A stretch of DNA of 64,000 nucleotides from Agrocybe praecox (GCA_964017145.1 OZ024849.1:2046001-2110000); one strand, 5' to 3'; positions 1-12,030 are shown, numbered from the stretch's first letter. The notes: a model not told the origin generated them from the sequence alone. Program-made: numbers and translations.

Positions 1-33
1 CTCACGCGCCTCTGTGCCACATCGGGATTGGTG

Positions 34-729
34 CTAGGAACGGTGATAGCAGCCTGATCTCGCGACTTGGGCGTCTTCGACTTCGTCAGGGGATAAGGAT
101 GAAGTTGGGTTTGAGTTGGTTGAGAGGAGTACGTGTGCATTGGTGCTCGTGCTGGTCTTGGTTCGGGGGTTGGCGGATTTGTACGATGATGGGAAGGATG
201 ATATCGAGGTCGAGGTCGAGGTATGACTGGATGCGGACGTCGTTGTGGTGGAAGAAGTGGAGGTAGACGAAGACGAAGACGATGAGAAACAAGACGAAGT
301 GGAAGGCGAAAATCCCCCCTCCAACTCTGAATCACTCCCCGGAGAACTCCTCGGGAACGGGATGATGTTTTTCTGCCCCTGAGCGTGTATCGCTTGAGTC
401 TGGGGGTATACATGCGAGGAAGAGGAGGAAGGCAGAGCGTGCGTGCGTTTCCTGCTGTTGCTCGTTCTTTGGTTTGAGGACTTTGTGGGCGTGGTGATAT
501 TTTTCGGTGCGGGTGAGGAGGAGCTGGATTTGGTGGTGGTGGTGGTGGTGGTGTTTTTCGGTGCGGGCGAGGAGGGATGAGAGGAGGGGGTAAGAGATGA
601 TGACGATGAGGGAGAAGGGACAGGGACGACCGCAGACAGGTTAAAGTCAATGACTTGCATCGTTTTGTTCTTGGTTTTTCCTTGTCCTTTCGTGTCGTTG
701 GCGGTTCGGTTTTGATGTATTAAGGACAA
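34..729 (-). CDS. Ser/Thr-rich low-complexity reading frame (unrecognised, possibly a gene fragment)
   Basis: A 231-codon open frame on the minus strand with long runs of Ser and Thr, a basic/Pro patch and the segment SPDEVEDAQV near the end. A related but frame-broken copy lies at 32931-33449, and shorter relatives of its 3' module (a peptide SGSVQWNGNGNGN and variants) lie at 1250-1741, 32573-32917 and 34821-35220. The composition is that of an unstructured protein, and such frames can also be open by chance because of trinucleotide repeats. I do not recognise a domain. Because the homologous copy is not open in the same frame, this may be a decaying gene or non-coding low-complexity DNA. 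Confidence 0.3.
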   Translation of the reverse strand: MSLIHQNRTANDTKGQGKTKNKTMQVIDFNLSAVVPVPSPSSSSSLTPSSHPSSPAPKNTTTTTTTKSSSSSPAPKNITTPTKSSNQRTSNSRKRTHALPSSSSSHVYPQTQAIHAQGQKNIIPFPRSSPGSDSELEGGFSPSTSSCFSSSSSSSTSTSSTTTTSASSHTSTSTSISSFPSSYKSANPRTKTSTSTNAHVLLSTNSNPTSSLSPDEVEDAQVARSGCYHRS

Positions 730-1249
730 AATTCAGAGTAAGCGTAGGGAGCGACTTGCGCATGAGGTGATGATGGAGTCTGTGAGGTGATGTCCCTGAT
801 ATCGTCGTCGCCGTCGAGGACGATGATTATGCAGATGCGGGGTACGCTGACATTTGCAGGTGGCGGTGATGCTGACGAACGAACGGGGGTGCGTTACTCT
901 CCAGGAGGTAACTATACGCGGCTCTGCTGCGTGTGGTGCTCGTGCTCGTGCTCGGGTAATACGTAGGGTGGGGTAGGGTAGTCTGTCGGCTATGCGGGTT
1001 GTATCGTGTCCGGCACTTTGTCTCCTTTGGTCCTAGTTTAAATTGGTTTCTGTGCAAGAAACTCAACGACGTCCAGGCGGGAAGGGAAGGGTGGGTTGAG
1101 GTCAACAGAACCCGAGAGGTGGTTTCAACTAGAAAGAAAGGAAAAGAAAGAATAAAATCAGATTATCCATATTGTCAATTTCGTATGGCAAAATATGTAC
1201 GCACCACGACATGCATTTGGACCTGGACCTGCCCATGCGCCTGCGCCCC

Positions 1250-1741
1250 TTAGAGAATAACAGCAGTCGATGGCGATGGCGATGGCGATGGAAGCAAGAC
1301 GTGCCGAGATGCAGATAAAGGCGTTGGCTTCCTCTCCTGCGACTGCGCCATCCTCTCCCTCACCCTCTCCTGCGACTCCCCAGGCCCATGTCCACCCACA
1401 CGCTTCCGATGCGCGAGGGGAAGAGGGATAGCAATAGATATCGCAGCGGTCGACCCGCCCACGCCCATATTCCCGTTCCCGTTCCCGTTCCATTGGACAG
1501 AGCCTGAGTTCTTCCTCATGCGCCTCTGTGTCGATGCCGATGGGTCAGCATTGGTGGTGTTACCAGGCTGAGCATGAGCGAGGAGTAGCGAGGAGTTCTT
1601 CGCGAGGAGGTGAGCGTGACTTAAGCGGAGGAGTGCGTGTGTTTGTGCAGATGTGCTCGTGCTGGCGCTGGTTCGTGTGTTGGTGGATTTGTACGATGAG
1701 GTTTCGTTCAGAAACGTGACACGTCTGGTTTGTGGAGTCAC
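1250..1741 (-). CDS. Low-complexity frame with QWNGNGNGN module (unrecognised)
   Basis: A 163-codon frame that starts near a conserved segment (TFLNETSSYKSTNTRTSAST) and contains SGSVQWNGNGNGN followed by Pro/Ser-rich sequence. The same order of segments is found at 34821-35220 in duplication copy B, where the N-terminal part and the downstream part (34308-34814) are in different frames. The repeated module suggests a small tandem family of related sequences in each duplication copy. No known domain is visible. It could be an exon of a larger gene whose splice sites I could not establish, or a degenerate copy. Confidence 0.25.
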   Translation of the reverse strand: MTPQTRRVTFLNETSSYKSTNTRTSASTSTSAQTHALLRLSHAHLLAKNSSLLLAHAQPGNTTNADPSASTQRRMRKNSGSVQWNGNGNGNMGVGGSTAAISIAIPLPLAHRKRVGGHGPGESQERVRERMAQSQERKPTPLSASRHVLLPSPSPSPSTAVIL

Positions 1742-1749
1742 GGACTGTC

Positions 1750-2668
1750 ACAAAGAACTTTGAATACTATCGACGCTCGCCGAATTCGAGGAAATTCAAA
1801 TCGGCTCACACCAAAGATAAGACAGATGCACAGCGGTACTTGCACGGCGCGCAAGCACACGTCTGAATGAAGATTATTGCGCGCTGAACCCCCGTTTCCT
1901 CCTAATAAAGGCGAGTGTACAGCCTTTGATGGGATGCCAACTTACTTCCCCATCTCGCCCAAACCTCGCCTCAAACATTCCATTTCGAATTCTCATATAC
2001 CGTTCCCGCCTCACCTCGAGAACAATTAAGCTGTCTGTATGCACCGCTTGCGAATTGAGGTGTGTGTGTGGGTATCTATTCGTTGACTGAAGAGGTATCG
2101 GAAAACTCCTATGTCAGGTAGTAACACCCCTCAAACTTGTCTAACTGAACATCAAGATTGGTCTATTCATCGAGGATTCGAGTTCTAGCCGGGTTCGATG
2201 TGATAGCTCAATATAGGTTACAGGTATTATCAACTGCAGTAGAATATAGCATGTGTATACTAGTGAAGTGACTGTTCGGGATTTGAGCTGAGAAGTGATC
2301 TCGGGTCTATCTTAAGGATAAGATGGTGCTGGGCATTAAGCATATGAGATGAATGCTTAGAAACTCCCAGGGACGTCTTACTATAAAGGGCCAAGACCAT
2401 CACGATATCGAAGCGTATGGCACCTGAAACCATTGAAAATAACTAAAACTACAAGACTTGTTCTGAGTTTCTGTGCTTGTATTGATCGCACCGGTTGGAT
2501 GGTCAATCTCTTTTGGAGACTGGACCGTACCAATGTCACATGGTTCGCTCCCGTCGATGCGCAAAGTGTATCATGACAACTTGATTCAAGCCGTCAAAAT
2601 AGACGCTCGTAATAGTACTTAAAGACAGGAGCTACTTGACTTAGGGTATTACAGAACCACAACCCATT
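1750..2668. other. Upstream region of membrane-protein gene A
   Basis: About 0.9 kb without a supported gene. It is strongly conserved with 35225-36113 in front of the duplicated gene, including a short stretch just before the start codon that reads TTGACTTAGGGTATTAC in both copies. The conservation is expected from a recent duplication and does not by itself prove regulatory function. Confidence 0.5.
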
Positions 2669-3963
2669 ATGTCTTCCCAGGACGATGGTCCCTACCCCAT
2701 ATCACTTCAAAAATTCCTTATTAGCGGTAACTTAAATTCAACATTGTTGTTACAATTCCTTGGAGGTAAGTACTACCTTTATGGAACGTAACGTGTCTGA
2801 AAAACTATACACAGGAGCATATATTGGGTTTTATTTGATAACCCTAGGAATTTATTGTGGGGGCAAGTTGCATGAGAGAGGAATAGGATGCTAATGAATT
2901 TCCAGCACGCAGGTCCCAGCCAGGTTACCGAGTGGTTACTAGCGCTCTCGCAGGACTGTTTGGTTGCACTCTTGGAATTCTGATTGCGCAATGGGTTTAT
3001 ACAGTTACTTCCTGTGCGGGAGCAGAGGCCAACACTAGATATGATATCTTTTACTTGAGTATTTTTAACCAGGGTAGCCCCGCAGTATTTGCCACAACCA
3101 CAATGTTGATAGGATTAGGTCAGGTTCTTGCCGATGGCTTGCTGGTAGGTCTCGTATGAGCTGTATTACTTCATCTTGCTGACAAGAAATTTAGATATGG
3201 CGTTCCTGGCACCTTTTTCCTCACCAGAAAAACATCACACTTGCATTTCTGGGTATTTATGTTGTTGAAATTGGTAATTCCAGTCTCTCTCTGTGTATTC
3301 CAAATTTTACATTGATATAGTTTTACAGTGATGACCATTACCGCAACTGTCATGGTTTTTCTATTTTCCCTAGACCCACTGCGCTATCAGACAGATCAAT
3401 TTGGGCAGCAGTACAACATCCTGTATGCGACTAGCCAGTGTGTGACAGCTGCAACAAGTATGATTGTGTCACTTGCAATTGGCATGAAGATCTATTCCTC
3501 AAAAACAGCAAATCACAAGGCTCGAAGAAAATATATGAAAATCATTGAAATAACAATAGAGTCCTCGGCCTTATACTCCTGCTCAACATTGATGACGGCA
3601 ATTACTCGGTTCATTGATAGTAGCCCCACGTTGTCGGCGTCTGCAGCATCTGTCTACAATGGACAAACATACGTCGAAGCGATTATGTCTATCACAACTG
3701 TAAGTTGATCATCAATCACCTTCCGAAGGCTCTCTGATCACACCGAATCGATTTGATAGGCATTTGCACCAACCCTCATGGTCGTCCGTCTCGAATTGGC
3801 AAAGAAGAATACAACCGAGGAGTCCTCAATTAATATGTTCTCAGTACCAAATGATGACATCCTCAGTACATTTGCAGCTGCACCTCAAAATCCCAACAGC
3901 TCTGAGATTCAAGAAGTACCTCGTGACGCCACAAACATCGGAAATCCTACTGAAGAAGTCTAA
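2669..3963 (+). CDS. Basidiomycete multi-pass (probable seven-helix) membrane protein, copy A
   Basis: Six exons give an uninterrupted frame of 343 aa: 2669-2765, 2815-2856, 2906-3144, 3195-3273, 3329-3699, 3760-3963, all with GT-AG introns of about 49-60 nt. The protein begins MSSQDDGPYPIS and contains several hydrophobic helices, the pattern LADGLLIWRSW in the middle, and IIEITIESSALYS before the last helices, followed by AFAPTLMVVR and a polar tail ending NPTEEV. This arrangement (a D/R-W motif after helix four, an IxE..IESSALYS helix and a small APT(L/M)xxxR helix) is the one I know from a large, functionally uncharacterised agaricomycete family of integral membrane proteins. The start is chosen because copies B (36114) and C (63750) begin with the same MSSQ sequence. 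It probably sits in the plasma or an internal membrane; substrate or ligand is unknown. Confidence 0.85.
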
Positions 3964-4216
3964 GATATATACGGGACGGGATATACTTGCAGTATTAACA
4001 GCCTCTTCTCAAATTTGGTATTACCCATAGCACCTTCCTTGCCTCGGTGTCGTCCACAGTACTTATCTTGAAATCATGCATATTTAATCATATCAGTGCC
4101 AACATCTCTTTGTTTATAATTTGCAAGGTTTTCTAGAATTTTGATACCATAATTTAATACATGTTTCTGCTTTTAATTATAGCAATACATTTTCCCATAA
4201 TACCTTCTAAAATTCC

Positions 4217-5015
4217 GCGCCAACACAGAGACAAACAAGCCAGTAAGTACATTATGCGCTTAATACCCTACGCAACATCCTATGGATCCTCGGGCCGTAT
4301 CTGGGGCTCTCCCCTTCCCATTCTCCCTCCGCATGAACACTCGTCTTACATCCCCTCTTTCCAATTTATCCAAAGCGACGACTGACAGCCCTAGTGCACT
4401 TCAAATTCGTGTCCTTCTGCTAGTGACTGGTGACCACCGGGTTAACTGTAGCTCCTCAGTCTTTTCTCCTCATCCAAGCCCGAGATCGAGCACCTCACCG
4501 CGTCTGTTTCCCATCCTTTCAATTGGAAATAGAAGCATTTTACATCACTGAATAGTATATTGATAGACTACGCGTATTAGGGGTATGTTTTATGGTGAGA
4601 AATTGAAGACGAAAGAGCGAGTTGATTTTGAATTTCGTATTTTGAATTACCAAACTTTTCCTCTTCCAGTGGCGAAGGCGTTGAATAGCACAAGCAGAGC
4701 AGAGCCGGTTACCTGCCCCTTGCTACTTCCTCGCTTCGAATCCAGAGTACAAATTATTAAATCCAATCCCATCCACCGCACGGTGTAAAAAAACGGGACG
4801 TACATCATATCATGTCCCTGCGACACTCACACCCAAATCCATTATGGAGTAGAAGAGAACAAGCGTCCATTCGTTGCGTGGTGGATAAGTAAATATTTCG
4901 CTCGCTCGCAGGCGTCCGATGTGAGTGCCGTAAGAATCAGATTCGTGCGCGCCACTCCATCTTTATCAATATCCTTAAATTAACCTTCCCTCTTTACGAA
5001 ATGCCACCAGATTGC
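4217..5015. other. Block of about 0.8 kb present only in copy A
   Basis: Copies A and B match up to the sequence AAAATTCCGCGCCAA (ending near 4216 in A and near 37670 in B) and again from TTTTTGCCACATCACGCCAG (near 5018 in A, directly adjacent in B). The intervening 0.8 kb is therefore an insertion in A or a deletion in B. I see no terminal repeats or target duplication that would identify a transposon. Confidence 0.6.
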
Positions 5016-7529
5016 AATTTTTGCCACATCACGCCAGCGATAATGTGAAAATCGGGAGATGCAGAGGCAAGTTGAAAGAGATGAGAAGACCAGAGGTTTT
5101 GAACGTTGCTATTTACATTGACGTTCAAGCGTACAAAGGGAAGAGAGTTGAACGTAAACGTTGGTCTGTTGACTCGCCGCGAGCAGGATGGGACCGGGGC
5201 CGTCGTCCAATGGTTCGGACTCGGGGCTGCTATACGCCGTATAGTGATCATATTGGTTCTATGAGCGCGAAAGGATTCAGGCCAGAAAGTCGCAGCGGCG
5301 TTGCAAGAACGTCGAACGTTGAGGTTTCAAGAGGTTGTGATACGATTATGCCCATTCATCATCCTGTGTAAATCCTTCCTTCCTCCATTTCTCCATTTCT
5401 CCTCTTCCTAAAGCCAACCAAGACTATCCCTGGGCCCTCAGCGCTCGAACCTCAGCGGTTAAGTAAAAATGTCGAAAGTAACCAACTTCGGCGCCGTGGG
5501 TGTCCTAGATCTGACAGACAACTCTAGTGGGACTACACACCTTCAGGGTCAACGCAAACGTCCGATTCGGGATATTGGTGCAGATGTTTGACGTTTATCG
5601 ATTTTCATCTGGTCATGAAAAGTCAGTCAAGGAAGCAAGAGCGAGATGATAGTGACTTGACAAGAAGAAGGTATGTGGAAGGCACCGGAAAAATTAATAC
5701 GTGTTGTCTGTGTGATATACAGTGCACTCGGCCTTGGAAGTCTCGAGATGGAGCCTAGAGCTCATCTTGTGGGATCCTCCTTCGATCCTCCCTTTCTTCT
5801 TAGGAGCTGTGGATGCATATTACCTTACCGTCATGAATATTCTGCAAACGCTACTGCTGCGGCACCATTCAAATCTAGTGGTCCTTCTATCTGTGCAGGC
5901 GGAAAAGAAACACACAGGGCATAGAACGAAAAGAGAACGGGTTGGAATGACGAGCGCTGGGCGTGCAGTACGTATTCCTCGTTCAGACTGGACTGGACTG
6001 GCCGCATGCAGAGATGGATAACTCAATTGAAGGAATTCAAGAGGGAGCTCGGCCGGAGGGAAGGGATGGATCATGCGCATGAAGAGGCAACTTGCTGGCC
6101 AACATACCCAGTATTTTCGTCCTTGTCATCGTCAACGCATCTGGGTCAACATTGACATCACCGTTCCCTTGATCGTCTGGCATGAAGGAGAATAGAGGAA
6201 GAAAGAGTGGGGATAATAATCTAGATTTGGGAGAGCATGAGACCACGGAGGGAAAAGAACTTGAGGTGGAAGTGCTAGTGGACGCTCGTCTGAGTGGCGT
6301 ATTTGATCGAAAATCTTCCCTGAACGCCCTCTCCTCCGGACCGGTTTATACTGTTCTGTTTCTTCTCACATCCGTTTCGCTTCCTTTCCTTACTTCTTCC
6401 TCCTATCCACCTTCCCAACCAGTCGATATTTCGAATTTCGCTCGTATAGCGGCCAAGCCTGGATCCTCATTATTCCATCCTCTGTTCGGCTTGGTATCAT
6501 ATGAGGAATGAAACTCAAAATAAGATGGAGAATGGCGCCTTGGCTGGAGGAGACAGACGACATGTCACCTTAGCCGAAATTTGGCCCATCAAAAATTCAA
6601 CGAATACTTCTTATCTCCGATAGGCCGGACTGAGACTCGGACGTCCGACCAGGTCCGACCCTGGGCCAGCTAGAGCCAGCCCATCATTTCCCACTATGAC
6701 TCCTGTCCTCTCCGAGTGCCCTACGATGTACAAGCAAAATCGAGCGAGTATCTTCCCCGTCCCTTTCCTCCCTCCTTTCTTTCCCTCTCCTCTCTGCGCC
6801 TCCCCCACTCCATCTCCGCCATCCCGATCGCCTACAATTCCACTATATAAAATCCCCCGTATCCCTCGACTCACCCATCCTATATCTCAATCATATGTGT
6901 TTACGAATACAGGCGTCGATGATTATTCATTAATCCCATTTCGTTAGTTATGTCCATGTCCGTCGATTACCCCACCGTACACCCTCGCCCGGATCCCCTC
7001 GACACCCCAGCACAGTTCATTTCGTCATTCACCTATCTATGTCTTGTGCATAAGATGCTGCTATGGCATCTCCTGCTTCGAGCAAATTGTACTTTCACTC
7101 GGGCTATGCTATGCTAGGCTAGGCTCTTCAAGTTCATCCAGTCGTCCCACTCCCCCTCTCTAATTACTCTCTGCAACCCATCCTAGTCCCTGTCTTGGTC
7201 CCTGTCTTGTTACTGGACAATTATCGAATGCTCGACGGTTCAACGTTTAAGGTTCAGCACTTAAAACCTATACCAACATTTTTTCGCGCTAAGTCCTGCT
7301 ACTGCTTCTGTCACTCAATGTCAACGCTAGCGCTCAACGTTCAAGCTAGTGTTTCTCATATTCAAACTCTCCAAATCCGATTTCTGAAGTACAGTAGCTA
7401 CGTAGCTCACGCGCCAACGCAGCGTCGGCAAGAAGTTGAAGTTGGTGATATAATTACGGGAAATGGCTAGCTCGAGCGCTTTGACTTGGGCCTGAGCTTT
7501 TGTTTGGGCTTGGTTGGAGACGATTTTGA

Positions 7530-7592
7530 TTTTGATTTTGATTGGGATTGGGATTGGGATTGGGATTGGGATTGGGATTGGGATTGGGATTG
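7530..7592. repeat. (GGGATT)n hexanucleotide microsatellite
   Basis: A short GATTTT tract followed by about eight tandem GGGATT units. The homologous place in copy B (about 40455-40500) has only a degenerate GATTGT/GATTAT tract followed by a GGT run, so the array expanded or contracted after duplication. The unit is not the TTAGGG telomeric repeat in either orientation. Confidence 0.85.
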
Positions 7593-7730
7593 GTGTGGTG
7601 AGTGGTGTCTTCTCTTGATCCTCTCCTACTATCATCTCCTCTCCCATTCGTCCGACTGACACATCATGCATCATCATGGCTAGTCGTCTTCTTCTCTACT
7701 TCCAACCAACTCTAACCTGACGCATGCATG

Positions 7731-9345
7731 GCGTCGAGTCTCCCGCCCTTTCATATTGCATTGGGCGACACCCCCAACGTTACCGAAATCGTATGTCATG
7801 CAAATTTAAAAAAATCGAAAAAATGGATAATACACTCACAGTATTTTGCAATAAATCTCAGCTGCACCCCATATTGGTATGGATCCCGCTTCAGAAGAGA
7901 ATCGTTCCATCCAGTTCCAAAAAACAAGAAAACAATTTATGTCCGAATGTGACCGGAAAACATTCGTACCTCTGTGACATCCCATTTCTTTATTTTGTTC
8001 TGCGAAACATTATTTCACTTTGTTTAGCTACCCAGTTTGATAACATTATGTGTAGTAAATGTGTCTTCAATTTTCTTCCCCAGTTTTCAAGCATCCCTGA
8101 TTACTTCCTAGCTCAGGAGGCGATTGATCCGAATCGATCTCCTTCGACAAAGTATCCTTGATGGGTTGCGCATTTTTCAACCGCCAAGTGCTTTGCCGAT
8201 ACGGATACGCTCGGATTTTCGTTTCCTTAGACCAGGAATACCAGGCATGCTCAGCTGCACTACCTTGCAAGCCAAAATCGAACTTCTTGGTGTGGGTTTC
8301 GTCATGTTCACAGGCATGAAAGCTCATGTATCAGGGTAAGCATTTAGGGGCCCTTCGGGTATATTTACCATCAATCATATAGGACCAGCAGACACCAGGA
8401 TCAGGACAAGGACGAGCGCTCGCTGGCAATCTCTCTGAGTACTTAAACCTGTATTGTGATTCGTAAACAAATGTATAATGAACCTAGCTCACTGTTCAAT
8501 GTTCAGCGAACCACTGAACCATCTCTGAGCGCGGCTTGGACTTGAGCTTGATGCTCGATGAAATTTACCAGCGGATATTCTCAGTGGACGCATTGCGTAT
8601 AGTTGCGAAAGGTTGGTGTTTTTTCTTGCTTCAACCTCGAGAGAATAATATTATATTCGAACAAGGAACTATATTTGAGGATTTAAAATCTAAATCCAAA
8701 ACAATGATACCGCAGCGCAGGAGAGCGTGAAACAGAAAGCATGGAAGGCAGAGAAAGCGTGAATGAGAGAGGAAGAAAATGAACGATTCAAGTCCGAGAA
8801 AACAAAGCAGATCCAGAGCAATACAAAAGCCAAATGGGCGTAGGCAGAGTGACGAAAAAAAAAGACCACAAAGCATGAAAACACGATAGAGCGACGGAGA
8901 TCAGTGACAATTGAATAAAAAGGAGCTCCCAGCCAATTTCACCAGTGAAATGGTAAAGAGTCGAGCGAGAAAATCCGACGGCGAAGGAGGAGGTGAACAA
9001 TACATAAGGACCCTTCAGAACTATTTAGAATATTTCAGTGTGATTGTTCAGTCTCCCAGACGATGGGTGTTGCCTACAGATACGTATACAATTTTAGCAT
9101 GTATAAACGGTCCAGCACCCTCAACACCTAAAATAACGACGATGGTGTCACGGACTCACACTGTGTGGCGAGACTCGCTATGATCCACGTCTCCGAAGAA
9201 CAGCTACAAGGGTCGACGGTCGTAAGAATCATTAGGTGACTGCGAATATAAAGTCGAATTACATACCCAGATAATATTTTCTGGCCGTGTTTCTCCATAG
9301 GGTGCACTCCCGGCGTAGATGTCTCTATCGACTTCCTGGGGTGCT
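7731..9345. other. Gene-poor unique segment left of the giant transposon
   Basis: Only short, unrelated frames overlap here on both strands (for example 8067-8327 minus and 8124-8339 plus). None has a recognisable domain or convincing intron-exon structure. The AT-rich stretch at 7790-8060 shows nothing I can name. The last bases (9338-9345, GGGGTGCT) form the left target duplication of the neighbouring element. Confidence 0.5.
9338..9345. repeat. Left target-site duplication of the KDZ element
   Basis: GGGGTGCT, identical to 30623-30630. The identity runs to 11 bp (CCTGGGGTGCT, 9335-9345 and 30620-30630), so the exact junction could shift by up to three bases on the right side. Confidence 0.7.
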
Positions 9346-9478
9346 CACATACCCATATTACAGTGTACCATATCTAATGGTAGAGTGTGTACCTACAGTG
9401 TAGCGTATCTAATGGTGCGAGTGTGCACACTGGTGCACTGTAGAGAGGATATCCATATTAGGTAGGGGGGATATTGGC
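9346..9478. repeat. Left terminal inverted repeat, outer part
   Basis: Near-perfect inverted match to 30482-30622. It contains two short direct repeats of a TATCTAATGG unit. The repeat is interrupted by a nested element after 9478 and resumes at 13100. Confidence 0.85.
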
Positions 9479-10449
9479 AGCCATGTCTGCTACATTGATG
9501 TATCAATCCTGGCAGTTTGGACTTTTCGTGATACATCAGGGTGGGCAGTTGCCTAACCCAGCAATTATGCATACAGTGTGTCATAGGCAGAGAGCAGTTG
9601 GTCTTGCCAAACATTAATAAACATGCTGTTTTTGATGTTTTCGGACAATAATTAGGCACTGCAGGCGTAGTGGTTATGTTTTTGTGTTGCGATATGTCAG
9701 ATATATGTTCTATATATATATTATGTTTTTTTGATGCCCTTTGCGCACCCAAAAAGGGACAGGACGGGATGGATTGGAAAACATAAAAGTGGATGACATG
9801 TTATTTATAGATGGACACAGGAAACAGTGTCCCCGAAGTGCCCGAAGCTGTAATTAGGCTCCTGCGCTGCGTTGGGCATCGTTCGGGGCGCTAAAAAAGC
9901 GTAGATATAATGTAGGGATATGTTTTGATTTTTTGGGGCCCTTTGCGCCATCAAAAGAGGGCGGGAGGGGATGGATTGCAAAACATAAAACCGGATGACA
10001 TGTTATTTTTAGCGTTTTTGACCATATCTGGCGTTGCGCTATTTTAATTATGATATCATCATTTTTCTACTATATTTACTTTACATACATATGTTCTAGC
10101 TCTTAGATTAGATTAGATATTAAAAAGGCGAATTAGCAGCATTGTCTTGAGAGCGATACTTCCTAATTTAGTAGTTATTCCCCTTTTGGGAACATTCTTT
10201 TCCAACATATAAGAATACTCAGAAAAGCTTTTATTTTGTAAACTACAGTACGTTGAGATAATATACATACTGAACTAACTAATAGGGATGTAGGTCAAGG
10301 GGAGGAAGATAAATGCAAATTCTCGTCTCCTCCCCGTTCGTCCCTACGCGCTCGCAGGGGTTTGTCTCAGTCCTCGTCTCTATCCGCTCACTCCTCCTTA
10401 CGCACTCGCTCGTGCTTCTCGCTCGCATCCGCGTCGTAGCGCCTCGCTG

Positions 10450-10815
10450 ATCGCTAGTGGTGGTGGTGGTGGTGGAGGTGATAGTGGTGATGGTGGTGGT
10501 GGTGGTGATAGTGGTGATGGTGGAGGTCGTCGTCATCATCGTGGAGGTCGTAGTGGTGGTGTTCGTCGTGGTGGTCGTAGTGAGGTCGTGGTGGTCGTAG
10601 TGGTCGTGGTCGTGGATTTCGTCGTCATCGTCGTGGTCGTGGGGATCGTTCTCGTCGAGGTCGAGGTCGAGGTCGAGGTCGAGGTGATCGTGGTCGAGGT
10701 CGAGGTTGTAGTGATCGTGGTGGCCGAGATCGTAGTCGTCGTCGTCGTCGTCGTCGTCGTGGATTTCGTCGTGGTCGTGGCGATCGTGGAGGTCGTGGTC
10801 GTGGTCTCGTTGTAG
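10450..10815. repeat. Trinucleotide-rich (GGT/GTC) core of nested element
   Basis: Long irregular runs of GGT, GTC and GAG units. They create frames on both strands made of Val, Thr, Ser, Arg and Pro repeats, which I regard as artefacts of the repeat and not genes. Confidence 0.85.
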
Positions 10816-10854
10816 GCGCTTCCCCTTGTCGAGCGAGCCTCACACCACACCAGG

Positions 10855-12030
10855 CACTGCCCACATCCCTACAGTAAGGGGAGGGGCTATGTGCAAAGTG
10901 CCGCCGTGGTGATGGGCGTTGATAAGGAAGAAATGAACGCGCGTTGGTTCATTTCTGTCCAAATCGGGCCTTTCCCACGCCGGTCCGGCTCATAGCCGGT
11001 TCGAGCTCATCGTTGTGTTCGACGATGAGAAGGATACTGGTACTAGTAAGGTTAAAATAAGTAGTCTAATATGTTGATATGTTTAATAAAAGGCACATTG
11101 AGAAAAAAAATTGAATGATATACAGATAAATTTGCTTGGAAGGCTCACCAGTATCAAAAGTACATGCAAAGTACATGTGCTTGCCTTCCAACTCGACACA
11201 TTTTTCGTCTGTTGATGAATACCTTCCTCATAAAATTTTCTGGAAGCTAAATTTTTGTGCATCTTAGCTTAGATAGCTCATAAATATTACATAGTGCTTA
11301 AATTTCATAAAATCCTCGAGTATTCATTGAGAATGCGAAGTAATTTCTCCAGATGTTGGCCCGAAATCAGCACGCTCGCTGTATAAAATATGTTTTTCAA
11401 TGTTTTTTATGTAAAACATGTAAAACGGGTGATTTTTTTAACATCAATTAGGTTCTGATAATTTTATAATATTTTCTATAATTTTACAACTATTTAAAAT
11501 TGCTATTTGCCCTCGCCATCGTCGAGCACGACGATGAGCTCGCCACGGTAATAGACCGGGCCGGCGTGGGAACCTGCTGGATTTGGAAGAAATCAACCAA
11601 TCAATGGTTGATTTCTTCTTCATCACACACCATCACGGTTCACCGGCGCCAGCAACAACGCGCATCCCAGCCCCTCCCCTCTTCGCAGGGATGTGGGTGA
11701 TGCAACACATCGTTGTCGCCGTAGACAACGACGTCGACGAACGATGAACGATGAACCCACCACCACCTACGACACGATCACCGACCGCTCAGACCCTCTC
11801 ACCGCTACCGTCACCACCACGGACGACGATATCAACGACCACGGCAACCAGCCCCTCCCCTTACAATAGGGATGTGGGCAGTGTCTCGACCAGCACGACG
11901 ACGACGCTGGCACGCACTAGCCCCTCCCCTCTAGATAGGGATGTGGGCGATGCATCGGTCGACCAACACAACGACAACGACGCTGGCGCTGGCGCCCACC
12001 TGCCCCTCCCCTAACATCAGGGATATGGGC
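10855..12030. repeat. Five dispersed copies of a palindrome-like CCCCTCCCCT...AGGGATGTGGG unit
   Basis: A unit of about 30 bp made of CCCCTCCCCT, a variable 6-9 base middle, then AGGGATGTGGGC occurs at 11668-11698, 11849-11880, 11919-11948 and 12002-12030, and inverted at 10855-10889. The two halves are partly complementary, so each unit could form a weak hairpin. A sixth degenerate inverted copy may lie near 10284-10305. Function unknown. Confidence 0.75.

Larger units (their letters stand above)
1..7730. repeat. Segmental duplication, copy A (continues left of window)
   Basis: This stretch is collinear and in the same orientation with 32880-40690. Recognisable shared landmarks are the Ser/Thr-rich frames near the left edge, the block upstream of the membrane-protein gene, the six-exon gene itself, the segment around 5850-6180, and the stretch that ends with a GATT-rich microsatellite near 7530. 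Coding exons of the shared gene are nearly identical whereas flanks carry many small indels, an extra block of about 0.8 kb (4217-5015) and different microsatellite lengths. Homology begins before base 1, so the full unit is longer than 7.7 kb. The right boundary is near 7730, beyond which the two sequences diverge. Confidence 0.9.
3964..7730. other. Gene-poor remainder of duplication copy A
   Basis: I see no gene that survives comparison with copy B. Open frames here (for example 5012-5371, 5673-5924, 6182-6511, 6696-6947) are not kept open in the same frame in the second copy. The segment around 5940-6200 is the best conserved part outside the membrane-protein gene, but copy A has stops in the frame that is open in copy B. 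The region is pyrimidine-rich in places (6750-6880) and holds several AACGTT-type motifs. Confidence 0.5.

Noticed and set aside
5012..5371. 119-codon frame in duplication copy A
   Set aside because: The homologous stretch in copy B (37680-37990) is not open in this frame.
7540..7592. GGGATT array considered as telomeric sequence
   Set aside because: The unit is not TTAGGG in any rotation or orientation and is short and internal.
8067..8339. Overlapping frames on opposite strands (86 and 71 codons), the plus one followed by a possible GTAAGC donor
   Set aside because: No recognisable domain and no second copy to test; evidence too weak for a gene.
9393..9752. 119-codon frame starting MGAQRASKKHNIY, repeated at 12816-13004
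   Set aside because: The two are the inverted arms of one transposon; the frames diverge after a shift, so the similarity is due to the repeat, not to a gene.
10536..10864. Several overlapping frames of Val-, Thr- or Arg/Pro-rich proteins on both strands
   Set aside because: All follow from a GGT/GTC/GAG trinucleotide tract; no start context, introns or homologous frames support them.
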